Source: Saccoglossus kowalevskii
Taxonomy: Eukaryota > Hemichordata > Enteropneusta > Harrimaniidae
Direction of reading: 5' to 3'
DNA length: 29,932 bases
Assembly: GCF_000003605.2 (NCBI RefSeq)
Contig: NW_003139318.1
Span: forward strand, 187,681 to 217,612
The notes under the pieces are model-generated. The model did no database searches, had not been told where the DNA came from, and saw only the letters and a list, made by a program, of their open reading frames with translations. Positions 22,503-29,932 of this stretch are shown piece by piece (position 1 is the first letter of the stretch; every line of letters starts with the position of its first letter). A program made the translations under genes and the position numbers.

Positions 22503-22828
22503 AATAATCAGGGATTTTTTTTAAACAAGGGAACAGGGCTGCAGCGCCCTCATGCCATGGCCATCCGACCCCTTACCCTGGGGAGCAGATTCCCTGGCAA
22601 CCATAAAATTCTGATTGACCAGGGATCACATGTGGACATGGTCTTCAACTGTGACCTGTCTGATAGTAATTTTGGCCCATGGAAGCCATAGAATGCTCCA
22701 TTTTAACTTAGAATTATCGAAAAGCCTACACCCTGGTAGGGAGAACCCTATCTCCTCTACTTGGTGACGCCTCTGAATTACAGCGCTCCCTCTTGCAGTT
22801 TTTTTCTAGAAAAACTCCTGAATAATCA
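22503..22828. mobile_element. Candidate non-autonomous element with 8-bp direct repeats
   Basis: AATAATCA at 22503-22510 is repeated exactly at 22821-22828. Just inside, the left end reads (CA)GGGATTTTTTTTAAAC and the complement of the right end reads CAGGAGTTTTTCTAGAAA, followed on both sides by GCAGCGCC/GAGCGCTG-like sequence. An 8-bp duplication with CAGG-type ends resembles hAT transposons, although the CA may belong to the terminus and shorten the duplication to 6 bp. The interior is GC-richer than its surroundings and non-coding. Single copy in this window. Confidence 0.55.
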
Positions 22829-23510
22829 AAAGAAATTTTGACAATATTTTATGAAACTGTATCTAACCCTTGACAAATTTTATACCCATACTACTGCAAA
22901 ATATACATTTTCTTTGAAAATAGTCATCATGCACTTTTTATTGTTAACATCATAACTTGGCCTACAAATTAATCCTGACATTTATCAATACAATTTCCAA
23001 TTGTTAATTCATCTGTCACAAACACTGGCACGCTAACACACTTCCACGCACAATCGGCACGGGATGGAGACGCAATGTCTGAATGCAAGCTCGATGCAAA
23101 AAATTTAATAAGACTGATGACAAAGAAAACTGCTCTCCAGTTTCCAACTTGTCCTTTAGCCATTCATTTATATCAATATTTTTTGAGATATCATATTACA
23201 ACTTGCAAATCTGAGGTCATTTTCTCCTCCTCATTTGGTAAATCTGCTGGCTCATGAGCGTAAAATTTATACTTCAACTACAATCACTTCATTTGAAGAT
23301 AAAGTTCGACACAACATTTCAAATTTTTATGAGCAATCATATCACAATAGGCAAATTTTTTTTCAAGTTTCTGATAAGATTAATTTTTAACATTATCGTA
23401 TTTTCTTGTCAACTCTCTCCTCGATGATGCATTTATCATTGAGTGGATTTAAATAGTTAAACATGTACAAGAGATAGTGACAATTAAACCAGAAGTGACT
23501 GAATCATAGA
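22829..23510. other. No gene seen
   Basis: AT-rich unique DNA. A minus-strand frame at 22969-23163 gives a Cys-containing 64-codon peptide without recognisable motifs, so I do not call it. Confidence 0.4.
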
Positions 23511-23876
23511 ATAAATGCCAGCAGCAGACACCAATGGATTAACAAGTTGAAGGAATTGCTTGGAAAAGTGGAGGAATACTTTTTTTTTTTTTTTGCAACC
23601 ACATCAAAATGGAATAATCTAACATCTCAGTAACAGGATAATATGATAATAATGAATTTATTTCATCCTTAGAAATAGTTTCCATTGGTTAACAGCAACA
23701 AAATGTTAGAAATAAAGTACAATACATATAAAAAGTAAGTAAAAATAAATGCCAGCAGCAGATACCAATGGATTAACAAGTTGAAGGAATTGCTTGGAAA
23801 AGTGGAGGAATGCTTTATTTTTATTTTTTTGCAACCCCATCAAAATGGAATAATCCAACATCTCAGTAACAGGATA
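23511..23876. repeat. 130-bp direct repeats flanking a LINE 3' fragment
   Basis: The segment ATAAATGCCAGCAGCAG...CAGTAACAGGATA occurs at 23511-23640 and again at 23745-23876. The two are nearly identical apart from a variable poly-T tract and about four substitutions. Between them lies only the 104-bp retrotransposon 3' end (23641-23744). This arrangement is what a very long target-site duplication would look like. An older tandem duplication that later received the insertion at its junction is the alternative. Confidence 0.8.
23641..23744 (-). mobile_element. Severely 5'-truncated LINE 3' end, copy 1
   Basis: On the minus strand this runs from a 3' UTR piece with CATTTTGTTGCTGTTAACC through CTATTTCTAAGGATGAAATA to an AATTCATTATTATCATAT tail. 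It matches 24329-24435 nearly throughout. Only about 100 bp remain, which is the usual outcome of incomplete target-primed reverse transcription. The 5' junction (AAATAAATGCCAG) shows microhomology with the same place in the longer copy (AAGGAAAATGTCAG). Confidence 0.7.
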
Positions 23877-24328
23877 TTAAGACCAAATTAATAGGATTAT
23901 AAAGAGACAAAGGCAGGAAAGTTTGCATATCAATCTAATTGTAAAATAATAAAAATTAAAAATGAAAAAAAAAACATCCATAACTTGTCAAGACTGCTTC
24001 ACAAAATTCTACTTAAACTTGAATCCCTACTATAAAATTAGATACTACATATGCCCTCTTAAGACCCTGATTTTTTTTCAATTGAGCATTATAAGAACTC
24101 ATGAGACCAAAAGCTGCTTGACCTTTGACTTGCTCACAATCTCCTTGTTCCCCTTATTCCCATTGCAATATGTGTGCCGGCTCCACAGGCGTGTCCCTTG
24201 GCATTTGAGTTGCATAAATACAGGTGGGCAGGAAATAATACAATACATGTACTAGTAGAGAAATAGAAAAGAGATCGATGTTCGAAAATACAGTAACTTT
24301 CCTGCTCGCACATGTACTTATCATAATA
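23877..24328. other. No gene seen
   Basis: AT-rich unique sequence between the two LINE fragments. The 97-codon plus frame (23962-24255) and the 79-codon minus frame (24134-24373) overlap each other on opposite strands and show no recognisable domain. Confidence 0.4.
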
Positions 24329-24682
24329 ATATGATAATAATGAATTTATTTCATCCTTAGAAATAGTTTCCATTGATTGACAGCAACAAAATGTTAGAAA
24401 TAAAGTATACGGTAATACATATAAAACTAAAGTAAAAGGAAAATGTCAGTTATTGTTATTTCTGATTTCAAATATTTTGTACAAGTATTCACCAACTTGT
24501 CTTATTATTACATTTTCTCTTGAACTCACAATATGTTTAAATATCTGGACATCACTTTTTAATTCTTCTTGAATATTGATATTATTAAATAACTTTTGTC
24601 TTTCTGTTTGGTACTTAAGACATTCCATGAAGAAATGTTCTTCATTTTCAATTTTGATCTGGGAACATTGCTTATTTTGAAA
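24329..24682 (-). mobile_element. Non-LTR retrotransposon (LINE) 3' fragment, copy 2
   Basis: Minus-strand remnant containing, in order, the C-terminal end of the reverse-transcriptase polyprotein (24682-24446), a roughly 115-bp 3' UTR, and an ATTATTATCATATTATTATG-like tail at 24320-24345. The UTR and tail are shared with 23641-23744, which proves a repeated family. Upstream of 24682 the frame is closed by TAG and the sequence no longer looks LINE-like, so truncation lies near there. The clade cannot be assigned from this short piece. Confidence 0.7.
24446..24682 (-). pseudogene. LINE reverse-transcriptase polyprotein, C-terminal remnant
   Basis: A 78-codon open end on the minus strand, closed upstream by TAG and ending at TGA (24446-24448). 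It contains EEHFFMECLKY followed by an Arg-containing helix (TERQKLF), then a KHIVSS block and the ending GEYLYKIFEIRN. The pattern (Cys)-x-E-x-E-H-F-x-x-E-C-x-x-Y, about 50 residues, then G-x-x-(I/L)-Y-K-x-x-x-I-R is typical of the tails of many invertebrate LINE polyproteins, downstream of the polymerase domain. The polymerase itself is missing, so this piece cannot act. The in-frame Met at 24626-24628 is internal and not a true start. Recognition is from family pattern, not from a search. Confidence 0.65.
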
Positions 24683-24864
24683 CTACAAAAATACAAGTAA
24701 CATTGCTAATATAAGTATTGGTACACGAGATTTTTGTGACCATAATATAGTGTATTGATTAAACGGCTGCAAAAAAAAGGACAAAATCTGACATAGATGA
24801 TGTGATCTCACATTCCTTCAGTGGGTGTCATTTCAAAATGAACAGTGACTGATAGACCTTATCA

Positions 24865-25184
24865 ATGATCAATTTTGAATCAATGATAAACTTTGAATCA
24901 ATTATAAACTCTGAATCAATGACAAACTTTGAATCAATGATAGACTTTGAATCAATGATAAACTTTGAATCAATAATAGACTTTGAATCAATGATAAACT
25001 TTGAATCAATGATAAACTTTGAATCAATGATAGACTTTGAATCAATGACAAACTTTGAATCAATGGTAGACTTTGAATCAATGACAAACTTTGAATCAAT
25101 GATAGACTTTGAATCAATGGTAAACTTTGAATCAATGATAAACTTTGAATCAATGATAAACTTTGAATCAATGATAAACTTTGG
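24865..25184. repeat. 18-bp tandem array, about 18 copies, open on both strands
   Basis: Units of exactly 18 bp with the consensus AATCAATGATAAACTTTG and no indels, so both strands stay open for about 108 codons (plus: repeating Met-Ile-Asn-Phe-Glu-Ser; minus: repeating Leu-Ser-Leu-Ile-Gln-Ser). Nearly all differences are transitions at about four fixed positions: ATG/ATA, ATA/ACA/GTA, AAC/GAC and TTT/TCT. In the plus frame nearly all of them change an amino acid while third positions stay fixed, the reverse of protein conservation. Read as a minisatellite, not a gene. Decayed partial units flank it (24861 and 25191). Confidence 0.93.
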
Positions 25185-25364
25185 AAGCAGTTAATTTGAA
25201 TCAAGGGCAGATAAATTTTATTATACATCTGATACCAAAACCATAAAATTTACTTATCTGTAAATCGTTATACGAACAGCACCAAACATTCTTTGTTGCC
25301 AATAATTATCTCACATTTAATTATTATTATTATAATAAGGGGGAAAACGTAAAATAATAACTTT

Positions 25365-25490
25365 AAGGTTATTATGAGAATACCGCAAAGTGTGCACTTA
25401 GGCAGTACAGAAACACATCGCAACATGCCGGTTGATACAACCACTGTACTGCCTTTGAGCATACTTTCTGGTATTCTTGTAAAAACTTCG
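25365..25490. mobile_element. MITE, family D, copy 2
   Basis: About 126 bp. The left end reads AAGGTTATTATGAGAATACC and the complement of the right end reads GAAGTTTTTACAAGAATACC, with subterminal GCAAAGTGTGCACTTAGGCA facing TGCCTTTGAGCATACTTTC. Same family and orientation as 19182-19313, sharing CATCGCAACATGCCGGTTGA-like interior sequence. The minus-strand 98-codon frame here reads the repeat and is not a gene. Confidence 0.75.
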
Positions 25491-25840
25491 TAAGATGAGT
25501 AATTCGGGATGCTAAATATCTTGTTGAAATCTCGCAATGATGTTAACTCAACCGAATTGTACATTAAGTTTGTACTTTACGAGACAAATGACAGACATCA
25601 GATGAGGTAAGGGGTTGTTGATCACTAAAACTGGTAATGACCTCATCCCCTAAAAAATGTTTTTTTAATGTGAGAAAAATACAAAACCTTATGCTTGTTC
25701 AAATCCTAGTACATTACCATGTATAGATAATTGTGTTATATTTCCAATTTTTTTATCGTGTGTATAATGTTTTAAGAGATCTTATTGAATTGACACAATC
25801 AATTCAACAAATGGGATATACATGTATATGCAATATTTGT
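25491..25840. other. No gene; short hairpin at 25601-25647
   Basis: GATGAGGT at 25601 faces ACCTCATC at 25640 across 31 bases, with AAGGGG and CCCCT nearby. It may be a tiny decayed inverted-repeat element. Otherwise the sequence is AT-rich and unremarkable. Confidence 0.35.
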
Positions 25841-26399
25841 TATCAAAGAGTGGATAAACTTAAGGGCAAAGGTACCTTCCAATAAATATCTAATTGAAAT
25901 CACAGTGAATCACATATGGGACATTTAGGTGATATTATTAAAGAGTGGATAAAGATAAGGGTATAGATAGGAGTAAATAAAAATCTCACTAAAATCATAC
26001 AATGGACTCACACACAAGGCATTCATTTGACATTATCAAAGAGTGGATAAAGATAAGGGTATAGATAGGAGTAAATAAAAATCTCAATATAATCATACAA
26101 TTGACTCACACACAAGGCATTCATTTGATATTATCAAAGAGTGGATAAAGATAAGGTATAGATAAGATTAAATGAAAATCTCAATATAATCATACAATTG
26201 ATTCACACACAAGGCATTCATTTGATATTATCAAAGAGTGGATAAAGATAAGGGTATAGATAAGATTAAATGAAAATCTCAATATAATCATACAATTGAC
26301 TCACACACAAGGCATTCATTTGATATTATCAAAGAGCAAGTAATGATAAGGTTTACCTTTAGGTGAGTTTAAATGAAAATCTCAATATAATCATACAAT
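25841..26399. repeat. 98-bp tandem repeat, about 5.7 copies
   Basis: Units start at ATCAAAGAGTGGATAAAGAT, with starts of AAAGAGTGG at 25845, 25940, 26038, 26136 and 26233, and a truncated unit at 26331. The first and last units are clearly diverged and the middle three or four are nearly identical, a usual picture for unequal exchange. Each inner unit holds AGATAAGG and AGATA(G/A)G, which match the GATA-factor core. That is a motif match only. Not coding. Confidence 0.95.
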
Positions 26400-27373
26400 G
26401 GTAAGTAATGTTGTTGCTATAGTAACATTGGGCACTGTATACTGCCTACTTATTACTTAAAACGATATTAGTAAACAATACACTATTTCCATGTGGCCCA
26501 ATCAACGCAATCTGAGAGATATATTTCAACAAATTATGAAACTGCTATAAAATATTTGTTACTTTTCGTTTTTTTTTTTAAATTTCTTACTGTTCAACTA
26601 CAAGAATATAACGATTATTTATGAAGACAAAATAATGATGATTTATGAAGCAAAAAATAATACCGATGTCAGTAGTTCACGAACAGACGAGGGATTGTGG
26701 CCATTAAAATGATGTTGAGAAAACCCCGGAGAGAATACCACGGATCAAGGAACAGATAACAACACTCTTACTCCGGTGCCAGACTGGCTGGGATTCCTTG
26801 TTATGCTCATTTCCTATTTTATACTTCAATAACTTTACAAACAGTCACAGTAGCGTGGTTTGCACAGCAAAAACACACATTGACACTCAAACGAAACTTT
26901 TAGTTACTGTAAAAAAGGTTGAGGTGAAAACATTTTTACTTGGTGTATGTGAAAGTATCAGTATAAAATTTGGGGAACCTCATCTCTCAAATACCTTTTT
27001 ACTGTAATATAACATCACAGAAAATTATTAATTAATGGTAGTTGTCAATTTTAAAATTTTTAATGCGTATACTGAAATATATTTAAAAAATATATCAAAT
27101 TCTATAAATTTTTTTTCATCACTCAATTTAAACTTTAAAGATATATTAATATTTTCGGTTGGATATTCAGAAATTATGTCTGTCATTAAAAAAAAATTAA
27201 TAGTACAAGACAAATTTTAAACATGTATTTTTTTCAAAATGGCCTAATTCTGGTGATAACTTCCAACAGTGTGTCGACATTAAATAACAAATTCCCATGC
27301 ATTTCAGATACCTAGCAGCAAACTGTTGCAAATTTAATACCTATTTTCATTTTTTTTTTCTTCTCTTCATCAG
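26400..27373. other. No supported gene; X-box-like site and a 99-codon open stretch
   Basis: GTTGCTATAGTAAC at 26413-26426 resembles the RFX X-box and sits inside an AATGTT/AACATT inverted repeat. From 26708 to 27007 the plus strand is open for 99 codons without a start codon. Its first third is GC-richer, but its last third lies in a possible small inverted-repeat element (TTACTGTAAAAAAGG at 26904 against the complement of CCTTTTTACTGTAA ending 27007). I do not recognise the peptide and treat the frame as chance. From 27035 to 27220 the DNA is extremely AT-rich and open on both strands. Confidence 0.35.
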
Positions 27374-27495
27374 TGCATTACAGCAACAAGCCAACCATTA
27401 CAGCAATGACTTCCTCATCCAACGCCATCACAGGATCATCAACTCTCCGAAAATCCTCCGGCCGATGCAATTCACAATCAACGCACTTTACTTGA
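27374..27495 (+). other. Weak exon-like patch
   Basis: A long pyrimidine run ending in TTCATCAG (a good acceptor shape) leads into about 120 bases of clearly higher GC and CpG content. One frame gives a Ser/Thr-rich 39-residue peptide ending in TGA at 27493-27495. Another stays open to 27527. Neither peptide is recognised, and no strong donor follows. This could be a terminal exon of a gene lying mostly to the left, or a chance patch. Confidence 0.15.
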
Positions 27496-27527
27496 TTTTA
27501 GATTGCCGGTATATTTACGCTATTTAA

Positions 27528-29519
27528 ACACTAACTATATACACTTTATACAAGAATTCCAGACATGACAAATTATTTCAATGTTCATGACGAAAAAACC
27601 TCGGCATTATATTCATCGTTAACAAAGAATCGTAGAATACACAATCGAGAATATTCCCGAACACTCATTATCAATCAATACATTACGTTGAGTCAGAACG
27701 ATAAAACTTTCGGTCGATATGATAAGGCATTCATAGCTATCTCTTTTTACAGTTATATTGTATGATTGTAACTGTATCAAAACGTATTCCTATTAGAGAT
27801 GTCCATACAGTAAATGTATTTGCATCAGTATCTTTATTCATGTTACGTTACATGGCTATGAAAGTTGCATAACAGTCATCTTTTTTTCGTGGGTAATTGT
27901 ATTACATTTTTTTTTCTATCTTATCTCTGTCCACGTATGCTCAAACTAACCAACTTTCACAAAGGAAAATTGGGAATTTTTTCACTGAAAAAATCTTTAA
28001 CTAATTAATATTTCAATACATGTATATATATATATTTTTTTTTTGAAAAGGACATGACTAAACTATTAAAAATGCCGAAAATAAAAAAAAAAAGCATTAC
28101 AAATATTTGATATTTTGTAGACTTGTTATATCAAATAAGAGCAAAAAACGATAGGACACAAAATTTGCTGCCATGGAAACAATTTCCCACAGCGTTAAGC
28201 TTTCCGGTGGACATACATTATATTGAAATGAAAATTGGTCAAAATAAGAAAAATTACACAAAAATACTTTTGGTACCCCCCAGTTTTTGTCTTCAGACTT
28301 TCAAAAAGCCAGTCAGAGAATAATTTAGCAAAATGTTCATTTTTAAATGCATTTTTTTTAGTGAGTTGATCTGTATTTGACCCTGGACAGTCATCTTTTT
28401 TGCATAATAATTCAATTTTATGAGCATAATTAGTATGCGAACTCAGCTCTCGCACATATTGAGACAAAAGCAATGATTCTGATGCCAAATGAATTAGAAT
28501 TCCACGCTTAGAGTTGCACTCTGCGAGCATTCATAAAGATTTATTGAGGTCATGTGCATGTTATTTTGAATTATTTGAAGAAATTTATGCTAATTGCTGA
28601 AAATATCCGTTGCAATGTGCATAGATTCACAAATATTGTTACTGTTACAAACTACTGTGGTTCACATGTATTAAATTTGGAACAAAATGAATATGAAAAA
28701 TATTTCATGCAATTCTTTTTTCACTATCTTTTCATATGGGGGGGGGGGGTAATAATTTTTATGCAAATCAATGTAAAGATGAATACAGAATTTATGGCTC
28801 AGACAGACACTATTTTATGGGGGGGGGATAGTTTAACGTTTTCACCACCAGTTTCCTCTTTTCATCACAAATTCACAAAATAATCCCATTTATAGCCTGC
28901 ACTTTTCTTCAGAAGACTGGGACAAAATTAACCTAATAACCTACATGTAAGTAGACACATTCCCAGAAATTGAAATACCAAACAGCTATGAATTCCCCAA
29001 AATTTGGATTGTGCTTATTTAAATATTGAATTCATTTCACAAATCAATATTAATAGATTCAGTTAGGATAATCACACTTTATAAGAAATTTTCATTATAA
29101 TATTAACATCGTATCAAATAAATCTTATAAAAATCATCCATATCATATTATCATTATTATTATTATTCAACAAGCAGTTTGAATCTCCAAGGTAATCGTT
29201 AACGAATACTACATTCAAGTCACAGAATACGCCCTGATAAATTATGAACAAGTAAATCAATTGCTGCATGCTTCAACTCAACGTGCAAGGACTTCTGTCT
29301 TGATCTCATTCTAGGTTATATACACACAGTTGACCTGTGTAGTCAATGTTGATTGCTGCAACGAATGCTTCATGTCCTGACTTTTTAACTTATCATATCA
29401 TCTTCATTGACTACTTCGCCAATTAATAGCGTTCAAGAGGCGACATAATCACCAAGATATCTTGAGATTAGACAAAAATAAATGTATCATGACGTATAAT
29501 TGAAATGCCAGCCATTGAA
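27528..29519. other. No supported gene; includes G-runs and a dispersed repeat
   Basis: Open frames at 27565-27765 (plus, CpG-rich, 66 codons) and 28195-28530 (minus, 111 codons) have plausible composition but no recognisable domain or splice context. Two runs of 9-11 G lie at 28739 and 28820. From 28838 to 28920 the sequence matches the left part of the element at 9131-9366. An X-box-like GCTGCCATGGAAAC is at 28167-28180. The rest is AT-rich. Confidence 0.4.
28838..28920. repeat. Diverged copy of the 9131 dispersed repeat
   Basis: CGTTTTCACCACCAGTTTCC followed by TTTTCATCACAAATTCACAA and CCCATTTATAGCCTGC aligns with 9130-9205 in the same order and orientation, with scattered substitutions and a small gap. 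The matching right inverted end (CTGGTGG-type) was not found downstream, so this copy is partial or its right part has decayed. Confidence 0.65.
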
Positions 29520-29932
29520 GATTCTTTATTCTGATTGTCTGTGTTTGTCTGTCCGTCTCTTCCATCTGTCCATTCACCTTCTCTTTCACAAGAGCGAAAT
29601 GTTTACTACTGTAGATTCTTTATTCTGATTGTCTGTTTGTCGTTCTGTCTGTCTGTATGTCTGTCCGTCCTTCCATTCACCTTCTCTATCATAAGAGTGA
29701 AATGTTTACTAATGTTCATTCTTTATTCTGATTGTCTGTCTGTCTCTCTGTCTGTCCGTCAATTTGTCGGTCCATTCACCTTATCTATCAAAAGAGTGAA
29801 ATGTTTACTACTGTAGATTCTATATTCTGATTGTCTGTCTGTCCGTTCATTCGTCTGTCCATTCACCTTCTTTCACAAGAGTGAAATGTTTACTACTGTA
29901 GATTCTTTATTCTGTCTGTCTGTCTGTCTGTC
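29520..29932. repeat. About 95-100-bp tandem array with CTGT runs, cut by the window end
   Basis: Units begin GATTCTTTATTCTGATTGTC, continue through a variable (CTGT)n/CCGT tract, then CCATTCACCTTCTCT and AAGAGTGAAATGTTTACTA. Starts fall at 29520, 29614, about 29717, about 29816 and 29901, and the spacing varies with the length of the CTGT tract. A 93-codon open frame across it reads the repeat. The array continues past the window, so copy number is unknown. Confidence 0.93.

Noticed and set aside
26708-27007. 99-codon open stretch
   Set aside because: Its end overlaps a possible small inverted-repeat element, and no start codon or recognisable motif is present.
28195-28530. Minus-strand 111-codon open frame with protein-like composition
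   Set aside because: I recognise no family or motif, and codon third positions show no clear bias. Length alone is not enough. Transcript evidence would change this.
29535-29816. 93-codon Cys/Ser-rich frame
   Set aside because: It reads the CTGT-rich tandem array.

Overview
The window looks like a gene-poor stretch of animal nuclear DNA. It is AT-rich (roughly mid-30s percent GC by eye), crowded with small inverted-repeat elements, and carries six well-formed tandem arrays. I find no bacterial, plasmid or phage gene organisation and no intact protein-coding gene. At this composition, stop-free runs of 80 to 100 codons are expected several times by chance in 30 kb, so the open frames are not evidence of genes. 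The style of the repeats suggests a marine invertebrate, possibly a bivalve or other lophotrochozoan: TTAA-flanked MITEs, a family built from TTTTCGCTGAA-type blocks, LINE ends with ATT-type tails, and overuse of TACATGTA and TACCGGTA. That placement is an inference from style only, not from a gene.

Layout. 1-2.8 kb: two members of a TTAA-flanked MITE family (200-359, 2552-2716) on either side of a 31-bp minisatellite (898-1194). 2.7-8.1 kb: plain AT-rich DNA with a few motifs resembling CTCF or RFX sites. 8.1-13.6 kb: a possible retroposon tail, several dispersed inverted-repeat elements (8756-8963, 9131-9366, 11284-11492, 13316-13526), a cluster of CCACTAGAGGG-type motifs near 9.6-9.9 kb, and a 0.76-kb inverted-repeat element (11949-12706) with a second TTAA MITE nested inside (12460-12592). 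14.9-16.06 kb: a large C-rich satellite made of about fifty 22-24-bp modules in a higher-order pattern. 17.6-18.1 kb: four copies of a 110-bp repeat whose unit is itself an old dimer.

19-22.9 kb: further MITEs, including two TTAA elements that abut and share one TTAA (21616-21905 and 21902-22039), and a candidate element with an 8-bp target duplication (22503-22828). 23.5-24.7 kb: two 3' pieces of one non-LTR retrotransposon on the minus strand. One carries a recognisable C-terminal coding remnant. The other sits between 130-bp direct repeats. 24.86-26.4 kb: an 18-bp array that is open on both strands, a second member of a third MITE family, and a 98-bp array. 26.4-29.5 kb: AT-rich DNA with one weak exon-like patch and a diverged repeat shared with 9.1 kb. 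From 29.52 kb to the window edge: a roughly 95-100-bp array rich in CTGT.

No gene network can be described. The coherent story is the activity of several non-autonomous DNA transposon families, which must have been mobilised by transposases encoded elsewhere, together with local tandem amplification.
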